A stretch of 64,000 bases of DNA from Ridgeia piscesae (GCA_025642075.2 JAODUO010000478.1:284501-348500); one strand, 5' to 3'; counted from the first letter of the stretch, positions 11,269-23,281 are shown. The notes: a model not told the origin generated them from the letters alone. Numbers and translations: made by a program.

Positions 11269-11289
11269 CGCTGTAGTTTGCTCTATATG
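11269..11289 (-). other. Myc 5' UTR part of exon 2
   Basis: Twenty-one bases lie between the predicted splice acceptor and the start codon. The acceptor is preceded by a T-rich tract (TTGTGGTTTCTGTTTCCAG), which supports a spliced, probably non-coding first exon further right. Confidence 0.6.
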
Positions 11290-11292
11290 CTG

Positions 11293-12440
11293 GAAACAGA
11301 AACCACAAGTCAATGAATTCAACTGAGTGTGACACGTTACACACAATCATCAATTATGTTGATAGTGATATCAGTGACAGCCGGTAGTCCTATAAAATAA
11401 CCTTCCTGAGACAGTTACATAACTTGATTTTTGACGTGGCAAAGACACAATGTTGGTGACACCATAACAACCGAAAGTACATATCTCGCAAATATATTAG
11501 ACTAATAATTCCGGAACACATGTGCCGGTGTATGCGCTTTCAAAGCAGCTGGTCCTCCGCCTGGTTATTACGCTGACACATTCTCAAACGATTAGCACAA
11601 TTTATACTCCCATAACGAAATGACAACCATACACACCGTTCCCAAACGATGTACAGTCACTGCATAGCAAAATGTACAAAACTTGAAGTAAAACTACCGA
11701 GTGATATCGCCTGTCAAGCTTAACCTCAATACATGTCTAGACATTTAAATGTCACGTGTACCGGCACAGAAGAGGAGGCCGGCGTTGTATCTACTCAGCA
11801 TGCCGAAACAAGCCGGCACGGGAATTCATGTGGAAGCAAAACCTCCAACATCCACGACATGTTACTCAAAACACCACCTCAATGTCACCTACCTGTACAA
11901 CTTGTTGTAACGGCAAACTAATTATAAATCCATATGACTTCCACGTTGACGTGGATGAGAGGCGACAGAGCGCGCGACAACACCTCCAACGACCGGGCAA
12001 CAGACATATGACAGTCCCTCAAGTGTTTAGCATTCTTCTAGTAAGACTTGTGGCCACGTCACTCCCGATCCCGACGTATCACAGCGCGTCACCCGCACGT
12101 AAATAAACTCAGGTCAAGGATAACATTACGCATATTCTACTACAAGCAGTGCAATAAAATGAGCTGAATAAAATCGTGTTAGCAAATGATATTGCGTAAA
12201 TGTAAATTAATATTTTGCCTAAATAACTGGGTTGTTATGCATATTATTTAGATATAACTATGGGACTATTTGCAGAGCTGGCTGATACGGCTGCAGCGCG
12301 CCGCCTAATTACTATGCAGCGCGAACGGCAAAGTGGGCGTGGTATGAATGTGTTGTGCAATTTACGCAGTGGCGATCGACCAATGGCAGACGAACGTGAT
12401 AGAAGATGGTAGTGATCGCTTACCAGTCGAGAAGACTTTA
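11293..12440 (-). promoter_or_regulatory. Probable Myc intron 1, exon 1 and promoter region
   Basis: The non-coding first exon and promoter of Myc should lie here, but no start site can be fixed. Motifs seen: an E-box CACGTG at 11753-11758, a CCAAT motif at 12380-12384, a GC-box-like GGGCGTGG at about 12333-12340, and GTTCGCGC on the minus strand near 12321, which resembles an E2F site. Base composition between 11930 and 12420 is richer in CpG than the flanks. Exon 1 could also lie further upstream. Confidence 0.35.
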
Positions 12441-13244
12441 GACCGATATATTTAATGTGCTGTTGAATGCTGGCGTGGCGGAAGTTAGTGGGACAACTTA
12501 GGACATCCCACCTTCGCGGGGTCGACTGGTTGAGTGCCTTTTCGAAGGATATGTTATTACAACAGGCGAGTAGCGCCCATTCACCGCTGATTATCTCTGA
12601 CTCCGCTACAAAGTATCTCAGCTGTGCATCTGCAATGAGCGTGTTACATAAACAAAGGCCAAAGTTTTTTTGTCACCGGAGCATCGCATCCACTAAAAAT
12701 GCCAAGGGGTCACGGCGTCCACTGGAGCCACCGGACTGCATCATTAAATGTAGTCAGTAGTTTGTAAAATGTAACTACGATGCACCTGGCGACACACTAT
12801 TTCAGTGCTACACTACATTTGATAAATTCAACCAAAATTAGCACGCATTATAATTTTCGAATCAATTTCGTACTAAACAAAATGTCCAATCCACACCTGT
12901 GTCACGAATACAGAGATGCTGCGCTGAAATGTATCAATGATGCGATGGGTTGAAAGAAAGTAGCAAGCTGTGCATGTGCAACGATAATGTTTTAATTAGA
13001 AACACCGTAACGTTCGACACGCATTGCGTCACGAGCTAACAAGAAATCTGATTTATAGATGTTAAGAAGATGTTACTTCCATTCTAGGGGTGTCACATCC
13101 ACCCATGTTATAGCAAGTTCGGGGACTGGACATGGCAACGGATTGTTTTTCAGTAAGTTTGTCAACTGTTTTGTTGTTGTTGTTGTTACGATGTCCACAT
13201 ACAACTTAAAAGCGTACTTAGGTCCTTTATTTCTAACAGTGGAG

Positions 13245-13276
13245 AAAATATGACCATCAGGGTATGGTCATATTTT
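13245..13276. repeat. Perfect 13 bp inverted repeat
   Basis: Arms AAAATATGACCAT (13245-13257) and ATGGTCATATTTT (13264-13276) flank a 6 bp loop. Purpose unknown; it could be a terminator-like hairpin by chance or a relic of a small element. Confidence 0.8.
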
Positions 13277-14747
13277 TTCTACACTCGCCGATATTCGTTT
13301 GGCTACCCGGTGATGCATCTCAACTAAACGATGTCTACGCCACAGCCTTACTTCGTCGAGAGAGGCCAACATGACGTCATTAAAGCCTTCGTCTCTCAGA
13401 AAAGTTATCTTTCACCCTAACGAGGTATTTCCGTGATTCCACGGTCCACTGCCGACAGAAACCGATGCGATTACGGTCATGTTTCAATGCACGCGGTATC
13501 GCTATAATGCCACCCTAACTTTTAGCTCTATTTATGTTGTACATTTAAAAAATGACAAAATTAATGTTAGGCGTTAATGGTACAGTATAAGTTAGGATAA
13601 CATTTCGTTTAGATATAACAATATGAAAGGTTAATGTGTACCTATTGACAATGAGCTGTTTAATAGGGCATTATAATACAATTGTCTTTGACGTTAGTTA
13701 CACTGAGCGCAGTGAATGTCGTGATCATAAACAGAAAGTGTTGTGGAGATGATTCGTTGGGTTACCGATTTGTTATGGGTGGTAAACCGTTATCAGTGCA
13801 TATATATCAATTGAACATTGGCCCAATTTTAGTTCGGCGCTTCTTTTTCAATCTAGGCACCATGCACTTGTCCATAGGGTGCATTCGTTCATAGATCTAT
13901 AATTATGCTCGTATGACGTTAAGTTAAACGTTGCTATCAGTCGTTAATTTCCCTTCCGTTTTCTTTCCATTTTCGGTTACGATGGTCAAAATGAGGTTGC
14001 GCCCTTCACCCTGCTGAAGTCGGACGATAGTGCAACTGGGGCAAACAGAGTCTCAATCTGATAAACTGCTAAATAATATCGGGATGTGTCGGACAGTGGC
14101 GTTATCGGTCGACTTGAAAGAAGCACCGTGTTGTAATGATCAGGTTACCTAGTCGCGGACCAAGCGACCGCGGCTAGTTCAAAAGTGAGCCGTAATAAAA
14201 CGGAATCGGTTACAGCCATAAACGACTTATCTGTAATTGTTGTATTCGCGGGCGTGTTGGCCGGAATAAAGTTACTCGCCGCCGCTACGCCCATCAAAGC
14301 GACATTTGTACCAACGCATGTTTGAAGTTTGGAACTTGATCGTACGACTTCGGTTTTTTCCGGCGGCCGTGATGTATTCGATTCAAGATCGTCGAGTACT
14401 CGACTCGTCAGCGAGGTCGAATGTGATATTTTCTTGGGAGATAACAAGGGTGGGTGTTATCGTTTAACAAGGGTGTCGGGGATGTTGTTTTCTTCCGGCT
14501 TTGCGTCACACTCCTTGGAAGTTTAGTTTGTTGTAGCATTATTTAAAAGAAAACGTTGTTATCACTTTGCCTAAAGTCCCCCTCGTTTTACCCGAATCTG
14601 GGCTCGACATATGGCAGAGTTGTCGAATTTATCGCAGCAGTTACCTCGCTGGTGCAGTCATGGATTATGAAATACAAATTGTACGTATAATGGGGTGTTT
14701 CGGTTTTTATAAGTTGCCCCAAACTACACACAAATGCCTGTTCCCTC

Positions 14748-14794
14748 TTCGTCGGGTTATGTACTACGCAATCCGTATTACATAACCCGACGAA
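14748..14794. repeat. Perfect 16 bp inverted repeat
   Basis: Arms TTCGTCGGGTTATGTA (14748-14763) and TACATAACCCGACGAA (14779-14794) surround a 15 bp spacer. The arms are unusually GC-mixed and perfect for a chance hairpin. Confidence 0.85.
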
Positions 14795-17700
14795 ATAGAT
14801 CCAGTTGAGTCATACAGAGACTAATCGATACATAGACAGAAATTCTTTAGATGGATATGTTTCGTTGCATCGCCATAGCCTCAGTTGTTCCGATAACGCG
14901 CGACACAGACAAGATATATAGCCAGGCAATAAATAAAGAGACTACGCGAGTTATGCCTGTTGCGCGCAGTTGTAACAGACTTTACCGGCGCGCGTACACT
15001 CGACTTGTTGCAGACGTCTGGCATCAATTCCATTATGCAACGCACGCGGTGCACTGAGAATAAATCCACGAGACGAGCCGCTTCTAGGAATGGTCATAAA
15101 AAGGGCTCGCATGCCATGTAACGCATATTGTCTACGCAATGATGATGATAATCATTTCGGGTCTTTGTAAATTCAAATTACGGTTGCATGACTTCTGAAA
15201 GGCAACTTAAAATCCGCGATCTTTTCATGTGGTTTTATTTCCGCATACATTTGAAACTGCCGCTATTAATGGCAACAAGGCCGTGTCCTATATCCGAGAA
15301 TACTTGCCACGCCGGATGGTAAATTCGGTACCAGGCCGGCTGAATATAATAATCGATATAGCCATCAGTGGAAGCACATACACATACACATTCGGTTTGT
15401 TGTTTTATTCACGCCGCTACGGAGAGAAAATGTACCCTGTCGCCATGGATGTCAGACGGCTTTATTTATCTAGTAATCGCCGGCGTTATGGGTTTGTGGG
15501 CTATATTTTGGTGAGTAATGTTTGCATGACTAATAGACCACCGCGACTCGCTAATGCGCCGCTATCTCCTATTTCACACTGGCCCAGACTGCAGCGGACA
15601 ATCGGCTGGGCGAGCTCTAGGGAGAGCGAGTGTGCAGACCCGGAATTCCCCAGAAACCGATATCGATTACGTCATCGGTAAATGGCAGAGAAACGGCGCT
15701 GGTTCATTCGTAAAAAAGAACAAATGACCTTTTTTATCACTCTAGCAGGGTAATTCTCGAACGGGCGTGAGAAATCAATAATTTCATCATTTGGCCTGGA
15801 GTAGCATGCGCGATATTTAAGTTATGCCTACTTAATAGAACGCCCATGGCAACGAAGACGTTACTATCAGTAAATTGTGTTTACATTTATTCGTGGTTAC
15901 AAGTAGCTATAAATATATGAATCACCATAATATCTAGCATACGAGATTTACAGCCTCAGTGAGTCAGACCTCTCCGCAATTTCGGATATTCATAATCATG
16001 ATATGACGTTGCCGTGATGTCATAATCGTTGTATTGTTAACGACGTTAAATTCACTTCGGTAACCTTGGCAGGTCCGAAACAAAACTGTGACTAGCTGTT
16101 TCATCTCGCTGCGTCTAATGTGGTCAGCACTAGCCAGCAGACGATGGAATAGAAGTATCGGCGCCGAAATGACGGTTCGTGGCTTCGAACGTGGCACACG
16201 AGTCTGTTTGTTGACCGGCGCCGCGCAATAATTACAGGTGCTTTGTCGAAACAATTAATGGCCTTGGACGTGTTGGCAGCGGGACGAACGACTGTCTTGT
16301 TACGTTTGACGCAAACACAATGGTGTGGCCATCATCACATTGTCTGTGTACAAACACACCGATGCCCCGCTAATTACGCAATCGGGCAAGCGGCCGCGTC
16401 TCGCAATACGGTCAGTTCCCGATTGGCATGGGATAAAAACATTATCGTAGCTCGTGGATCGCTCAAACAGTTCGTTAGCGGTTTGACCGACAGGTGACGT
16501 TCCCGCCGAAGATCGCCATCTTATTAAGAGACGACATTGTGAAAATTGGTCCGGAAACGACGCCAATTTCGTTTAATACGGCGACTATTGTTGACATAGT
16601 CTAGTCTTTAATTGGGTGTCTGGTGTCATAAAAACAAGACTTAATAATAGGTCTAATCAGCCATAATTCGTGTCTCAAACTGCCTATCTCCTGTAGACAA
16701 TCTATTCTATAGACTTATAAACGGCTTAAGATTCACCGCTGTTCTATAGATGTTTGTTGAGCGTTTGTAAATGTGTAGATCGTATCTGGAAATTCCGTAC
16801 ATATCTGCTATAAACGTCTAGACCTAGTTTATTACCAAATATTATGTGATCATGTGGAGCCGACGTGAAATATTATTTATTGTGGTAGGAAATGTATGAT
16901 CTATGAACCATGAAATTTATATCGGCGCACACAATAATTTGTAAGCGTTGAAAAACGTAAATAAACTTGTCTTGAATTTAATCGAGAAGACAACCTTACG
17001 CTGGCACTAAACAACCCACATGCGGGCGGGAGCTAACCGTGTAACTTTGTTGCGCAATGTGTTCGTCCCTGAACTTCTCGTGACATTTTCCACATGTTCG
17101 TTGCAATATAATTAACTACGGTTTCCAAATACAAATTATTATCAAAGTCTGGCTTATCGTCCACGTGGCGGATAATCCAACGTGACGGTTCATTACTAGG
17201 TCGAAGCAATGTATCATAACTTTATTAAGACAGGACTAGTTTGTGTTTTGATAAATCTACGTAGCCCACGGGTTTTTGCACTCGCTTCAACCACATCTAT
17301 TTTACCCACAAAACGCTACTTTATCTAACGGGTGATTAACTCTAAAGACATGGGGATTTGTATCCGCGGTTCATCGAATAGCACCCCGGGGTATTGTAGA
17401 GTTTATTTGTGATACAGAATTACTCCACCAAATTTGACTCATCGGTATTGAGCTCAACGACTCCTTAGTACGAGTGCGTTGGCCCATCATGAATCAAATG
17501 AGATCGACTCACTATTAAGAAGGATTAAATTCTCCATTGAGCATCAAACGAGTCTTATAACACCCCGATCTCTGTCCGGTTAGTGGACAATGGTTTCGCT
17601 AATCCGAAGGCTTCGCGAGTAATTAATCGAAGTCGTTACGCCTGACTGATCAAAACGTGTGTCATCGATCCTTCTTGCACACAATGAGCTCCTGGTCACA

Positions 17701-18348
17701 CTTCGACAAGGATGAGCGATACAATGGAACTCCGTTTAAACGAGTCTAGTGATCTAACTCGGTCGGAATGTGTCGTAAAATTAAGTTAATTCCTAGGTGA
17801 GCAGTGAGCACATTGTGTAGAGCATTAAACTCAAACTTATTTTATACGTTAACATGTCACGGTAAACTCTATATTAGTTATTTCCGTAACAATACTGATG
17901 ATAGCACCATCGTGTAAAAAGCAACATTTTAGATGTCTATCAGTTCAGATAATACATTCACATTTCGTACCGTTTCATTGGATAAACCGGTGAATCGATA
18001 AACCATCTTCTACACACGCCCAATATAACACAGAGGGCGTCGTTGATTGTATTTAATTCATAAAGGATATTTGCACCACATTGTTACAATGGATTTTCAG
18101 TAGACCATTTAGCAAACCTATTTATAACCAGTGAATTGTGGCTCGTATGTATAGCTTTGCGAACACAATTCATGAACTTTGACCGATAATAGTAATTTAT
18201 CCGATAACAATGTTCTAATTATAACAACAACACCGTACTAGCCCCACAATTTCCCAAGGTATGCATACGCTGCCAACACGTTTACTCTAAAGAACCCAGT
18301 GGAATATGACTTACCTTACTTGTCAATAACACATCACATGATTATAGG

Positions 18349-18350
<2 letters not shown>

Positions 18351-18426
<76 letters not shown>

Positions 18427-18434
18427 TATATATA
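18351..18434. repeat. (AT)n microsatellite
   Basis: About 84 bp of nearly pure AT dinucleotide, with one phase slip near 18419. Confidence 0.95.
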
Positions 18435-20427
18435 GCTCTTTCTGCAGAATCGGTTCAGTGGAGTTACTCTAATAAAAAAGAAAGGAGCGTCATGTCATGT
18501 GGGTTCGTATAACAGCGTTCACGTATTGGATGTCCTTTTAACACGTTTAAAGGTAAGTCAAGGTAAGTTCTTATACAGCGCGGTATCTCAAGGTTGCTCA
18601 ACGCGCGTCACACTTTACCTTTCCCGGCAGACCTGTTCAGTCGGATCCTCCGTTCAACAGAACACCATACCGACTTCTCTGGGAAAGCGTGTTCTTTTGT
18701 AAACACTACATCGTGTGACAAGAAACAATGAGTCCTGTTACAATGACACCCCACCACACGATACCACTGTTACGATAAATAAGGTATAACTATCAAGAAC
18801 TGTTCATAAGGGCGGTCCTTTGAATTGTCATTCCGATGGACCTAGCAGAAACGGTAAAAATGATATCAGAAACTTATCTAACGTCACATCATCAAACCGA
18901 CCATAATAAATGCCGTTCGGCTCCATCAGTGGCAATGCTAGGCGTTGTGAATGCTACAAAGTAACAAACGTTAAGACGTTTCACGGAATTCATCCATTAA
19001 ATGGAACATTTATCGAGTGCTGATAACACATACTTAACATTTTGTTGTACCCAGACTTATATAATTATAATTTTTCAAATTAATCAGCTTTGACTAAGCA
19101 AACCGGATAGAAGCATATGAAAAAAATACATCAATAGAGAAACTGCATCAACAAAAAATAAACCTTGAGACGTCTCAATGTTCAATCTTGGCCAACTATT
19201 GACCGGACTTGAGGTAAGGTAAGATTTCTACCAGTGTCACTATTTGTAGATCGGTTTCGGAAGACAAATATATGACTATTTTTGTAAATTAACTTTTACA
19301 ATACTATCTTGAAGTCGTGTCATTTTGTATCAAGTTCATCGGTATTTCAGTATTATTTTTGTTGTTGTTACTATTATTATTACTATTATCATTATAGTTT
19401 ATATTTTTTGTGCACGCGCGCGTGATCAGATATTATTTTGATATTAAAATCGGGTGATACGATGAACGCCAGGCTGCTACGCCAGGCTCGTGGGCGGGGA
19501 ATGATACAAATTATCAAGTTTACGCTATAACCTATCAAAATGAAATCAGGTCATGACGCGGTCATCGAAATTAGGCATTCTTTTGTTTTCGCTAGAATGG
19601 ATAGATGACCGTTCTTTGTTAACAGTCTAGTGATACAGTGTTTTTTTAATTATAATTATAATACGGGATAACTCGGACAAAACGGACCCGGAACATGGAA
19701 CACAGAGATGGATCACGAGGACTAGGATTCTAGTCGATCCACAGTCGCTTCGAAGCTCGGACAATTTCGCTCATTCCCTGTCTTTGCGATGTTTTTCGAA
19801 GGTATCGTGATGGCATTGTCGTAGGAAATCAATATTCCTCACGTGGGCCAGTTATAGTGAAAGAAAAGTAAAAATAGACAATGCCCGGTTATTAAATGTT
19901 TGCTGGTTATGCAACAGGTCGCGTCTAAACACCGAGAGAAATATAATTCACACACAAAAGATCTACGTGAACAATATCTTTGCAGTAGCGATAACCTACT
20001 CGGGTCTATTATGATGTCTATAATGGGCTAACGCCAGAGGCTACATTTAGGCGTAATGACTCCCCTAAATCCCCCGGGGCGGTTTGGCGCTATTTATAGC
20101 TGATTCCCGTTTATTTCTGTAGTTGTTTCACGTCACACTGTCACTGCGACTTCATTCACTTCCGGAAACATCTGTGTTGGTCTTTAAAGTGCCGCTAGTC
20201 TCGTGATTAGGAGCTTTCGGAACGTAGAAATGAAATGTTTCTGTTTGAGGGAAGAGTTCTGATTGATGACAGAATATAGGCACATGAATAATGAATATTA
20301 CATATAACTATATAAGTATACAGATAGGCAGCGGAAACTGCTGCATATCCCAAATAGGCTAATTATTGTGGGTGGCGAAGATGAAATGCCACTGACGGTC
20401 TTGCTTGACCGAATGGGTGACCGATAT
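18435..20427. other. Stretch without recognised gene
   Basis: No conserved coding sequence. It contains one SINE-like fragment, listed separately, and mixed-composition DNA otherwise. Confidence 0.4.
19722..19790 (+). repeat. SINE-like fragment related to the copy near 45.1 kb
   Basis: The stretch with CTTCGAAGCTCGGACAATT, then TTCGCTC and CCTGTCTTTG, closely parallels the sequence just after the pol III B box of the SINE at 45.1 kb (TTTCGAAGCTTAGGCAATTT, then TTCGTTC and GCCTGTCTTTTG). The B box here is not convincing. A decayed second copy of the same family is the likely explanation. Confidence 0.4.
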
Positions 20428-20436
20428 ATATTACAC
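20428..20436. repeat. 9 bp target-site duplication, left
   Basis: ATATTACAC directly precedes the left end of the Mutator-like element and is repeated exactly at its right end (21295-21303). Nine-base duplications are the hallmark of Mutator-superfamily insertion. Confidence 0.85.
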
Positions 20437-20588
20437 GGATCCATGACATTTTGGTAAAGGACACTTTGGTAATGGACATTTCGGTAATAGACATTTCGGT
20501 AACAGGACATTTCGGTAACTAGACAATTCGGTAACTAGACATTTCGGTAACTAGACATTTCGGTAACAATTAAGACATTTCGGTAAAT
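20437..20588 (+). repeat. Left terminal repeat array of the Mutator-like element
   Basis: About nine imperfect tandem copies of a 15-16 bp unit, core GACATTTCGGTAA, reading inward. The first two units (TTTTGGTAAAG, ACTTTGGTAATG) deviate and have matching deviant counterparts at the other end, which supports these as true termini and not a chance tandem repeat. Confidence 0.85.
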
Positions 20589-20867
20589 CTACTGAAAATA
20601 ATCAGAGTCCAGTCTGCCATATTAGTAGGTAACCAACCTGTTGAGATGTCAGTCAGTTAAACCATTTATAAATTAGGATGGTCCAGACATGGAACTTAGC
20701 TTTCTACCAGTAGTCAGGCAAGGTGTAAAGTAGTGCTTGCCTCTGAAGGGAACATGGCTTCCAAATAGCAGTGGTGGTGGCTAAAGTGTTCAACCACTAC
20801 AGCCAACCAGTGGCTAGCAGGACACATTTAAATCCAGCACACATAAGGTGAAGCTATACATGTGAAC

Positions 20868-21074
20868 ATGGAGCTATCAACAACAACCAGGGGAAAAGCA
20901 AAGCTATTATGGAATGGCTATACCAAGCATACATATAAAAATTACATGATAAGGTGGCATTGTACATGTCGTGCAAGCAAGCTCTGCCCTGCTAGTGCAT
21001 ACACAGACTTGCTACCAGCATATCCAGTGTTAAAAATTGACCACAACCACTGTCCTGAACCAATGAAGCTAGAG
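20868..21074 (+). CDS. FLYWCH-type zinc-finger exon inside the Mutator-like element
   Basis: A 69-residue frame from an ATG at 20868 in a good context (GAACATGG). It shows the FLYWCH pattern: GKAKLLWNGY, then RWHC with Cys32, Cys40 in KLCPA, and HNH with His59 and His61, giving a C-x7-C-x18-H-x-H zinc site. FLYWCH domains bind DNA or protein and occur at the N-terminus of several MULE transposases and in host genes derived from them. After Glu69 there is a plausible splice donor (GAG then GTAATT, GT at 21075-21076). Reading on gives a lysine- and leucine-rich tail that runs into the right terminal repeats, so a spliced exon is more likely than a complete protein. It could be a transposase exon 1 remnant or a captured host exon. 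No partner exon is inside the element. Confidence 0.6.
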
Positions 21075-21116
21075 GTAATTTTTTTAAAGAAATATGCCTT
21101 TATAGAATATTTATTG

Positions 21117-21294
21117 GTTTTACCAAAATGCCATGCTACCAAAATGTAGGTTACCAAGATGTCCTATTACCGAAATGTCCAGTTACCGAAATGTCCTGTT
21201 ACCGAAATGTTCTGTGACCGAAATGTCCTGTTACCGAAATGTCAGTTACCAAAACGTCCATTACCAGTGTCCTTTACCGAAATGTCTGGATACC
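21117..21294 (-). repeat. Right terminal repeat array of the Mutator-like element
   Basis: About eleven imperfect copies of the same unit as the left array, in reverse orientation (TTACCGAAATGTC core on the plus strand). The outermost bases mirror the left end. Confidence 0.85.
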
Positions 21295-21303
21295 ATATTA
21301 CAC
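21295..21303. repeat. 9 bp target-site duplication, right
   Basis: ATATTACAC, identical to 20428-20436. Confidence 0.85.
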
Positions 21304-22849
21304 ACATGCTACTCTGCAGTGATTTGCCAATCGTTGATTGGTTAAGCTATCATTCTAATGTGGATAGAACATGATAAACTTCGCACCCATTCTGTCGTAG
21401 TTTGTGTACACATTTGATTGATCGTGGCATCGCGCCCACAATGATAGTTATAACGTGTTATTGGGTTATTTGGTTACCTGGGGTCAAGTCGTCTACCACC
21501 ACATGGCATCGAGTCGTCTGCACTACAAGGGGTGGTCGACCGCGGCTGGGGGCATATACCCTGGAACAGGAAGGAGGCAGTTACCCCCTGGAATTTCGCT
21601 GGGGGCAGACGTATGATATGGTTCTCCCCACCCCCAGTAAATCCGAAGTAATGCTGGCATTTCGGTAGGGGTAACAATAAATCCGAAATAATGCTAAATA
21701 GGGGGGGATTTAAAAAAAAGAGTACACCCAAAAAACGTTTGAAAACACAGGAAAATGGGGAGACATTGTAGTCATTGAAAGGTTGTTGTGCATACATGGT
21801 TGTGCCCCCCCCCCCGGCGAGAAACAGCGGCAAGGTAAATTATACGCGCCGCAGCGACGGACATGTTTTCCAACAGCATGGAATTAGGGTAGGTGTTTTA
21901 TTTGGTTTGAATATCCCTCCCAGCCCCCCGCAACCCCAGCCCCCAAAACAGGGCAACACGAACGTTCGTCGTTACGTCAAAGACGTGCGTCAGTCTACCC
22001 GTCAGTGTACGTGAATGATCCCCGGGGGGGGGTTACAACCGTGACGAAGCCTGCAGTCATACGCCGTCACGGATATGTCAACAAAATGATCAATTTGTAT
22101 TTTAGCACGCGAGACCTCGGCCTTTAATCTTTAAACGTAATGATAAGATCGTTGTCTTACTTACTACCTACATATGCGCCTAAACTATAGACGCGTAATT
22201 AGTTCGGGCGATTTAAAAAATAATAACAATAATAATGACCCGAGAGATTAGATCAACTTTAAGTTTAAGCGTTCTAGTTGAAAAACGGTTTACGTAGTGT
22301 TGTTGGTGTGTCTATATTGGTTGAAATCGTGATTTATTGAAATCACGCTATGTAAACATAGACTGTGTTATTGACATTTCGACATTACTAATTCAATTAA
22401 GCTCTAACCCCAACGGCCAGAGATGTGAGAAAGAGGCCATAGTACGCTACATAGATTCATGTTTAACTGAACCCATACGCCGTCTGGCGGCTCTGGCCCA
22501 AACCGGGACTTGGCAATCTCACGAATAAGGCAACACCACGACATTAGTATGTTATTAAAATTGAGTTGTTTGTTTCGCGTTTTATTTATTTATTATTTAA
22601 TTACGCGTTGATTTGAAGAATAGGCCTAAGCTATTATGCTACGGTATAAATATCCAGTTATTAATACATACAAGAAAGGGGGTGTGTGGCAGCTGAAGGG
22701 GACAACTGTCCCCTGGAATTTTGGTGGGGTGCAGAGTGCAGACATATCGGTCTGCTGCCACCGTCTTCCGGTGTCACGATCTGTCGCGAGACAGTCACGA
22801 TCTGTCGTGAGACAGCGGAAGCGGAGGGGTGCTGAATCCCCGGCGGTTA
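21304..22849. other. Stretch without recognised gene, with short G/C homopolymers
   Basis: It holds G and C runs near 21697, 21804 and 22025, and two passages that resemble each other (about 21570-21620 and 22690-22745, sharing CCCCTGGAATTT then GTGGGG-like sequence), suggesting two decayed copies of an unknown repeat. At 22774-22815 a 21 bp unit (TCACGATCTGTCGCGAGACA then G) occurs twice in tandem, each copy holding a CTGTC/GACAG palindrome. Confidence 0.45.
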
Positions 22850-23281
22850 TCACCAACCTGCAGAATAATAATTTCGCCCCCCTGATTGTGCCTTGACTAA
22901 GTTCGCCAAACTACGTGGCGAAATTCCCGTTTCCGCTTCGTGGCAAAACTGTCTCGTGGCAAAATTTCCAGAATCTAGGGCAGCCGGCTGCTCGGAATAG
23001 CCATTAAAGACTGGCGTCGCGATTAAGCCGCAATTGTCCTCGAATAAAGACAACTTTGTCGACGTCTGGTGTACGGACAAGTCCGTAAAAACTGAGACGT
23101 CCAGACGCTGACACAACGGGCGGGCGGCCGGCCGCTTGAAGTCCGGACGAAAGTCACGATCGTAAATTTCACGGCGACGAAGGGATCGCTGAGATTTCAT
23201 GGGAACTCCGTCCATTCCCACGGGGGTTGGGATAGATAAGCCGCCGTGGATACGCGGCACGCTCGCATAAGAATTATTCAT
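22850..23281 (-). other. Unrecognised 143-residue open frame
   Basis: The longest non-repetitive open frame outside Myc and the retroelements. It starts at an ATG at 23281 and is basic near residues 30-52 (KSQRSLRRREIYDR). I recognise no domain, signal peptide or membrane segment. Its C-terminal third covers short decayed direct repeats on the plus strand (CGTGGCAAAA-like, near 22914-22965), which argues against a conserved protein. It may be chance openness in GC-rich DNA. Confidence 0.15.

Larger units (their letters stand above)
12441..18350. other. Long stretch without recognised gene
   Basis: About 5.9 kb upstream of Myc. Open frames are short and match nothing I know. Two small perfect inverted repeats are listed separately. 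The rest is single-copy-looking sequence of mixed composition and may hold regulatory elements, which cannot be read from one genome. Confidence 0.4.
20437..21294 (+). mobile_element. Mutator-like DNA transposon with tandem-repeat inverted termini, non-autonomous
   Basis: An 858 bp element bounded by an exact 9 bp direct repeat. Its ends read GGATCCATGACATTTTGGT on the left and, in reverse complement, GGTATCCAGACATTTCGGT on the right. Both ends continue as tandem arrays of a 15-16 bp unit, GACATTTCGGTAACTA-like: about nine units on the left and about eleven on the right in opposite orientation. Between them lies a small frame with a FLYWCH zinc finger, a domain found in Phantom-type and related animal MULEs. 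No transposase catalytic region is present, so it would need an enzyme supplied elsewhere. Identification as MULE rests on the duplication length plus the FLYWCH exon. Confidence 0.82.

Noticed and set aside
10666..11353. Frames of 88-137 residues overlapping Myc exon 2
   Set aside because: They are shadows of the Myc N-terminal coding sequence.
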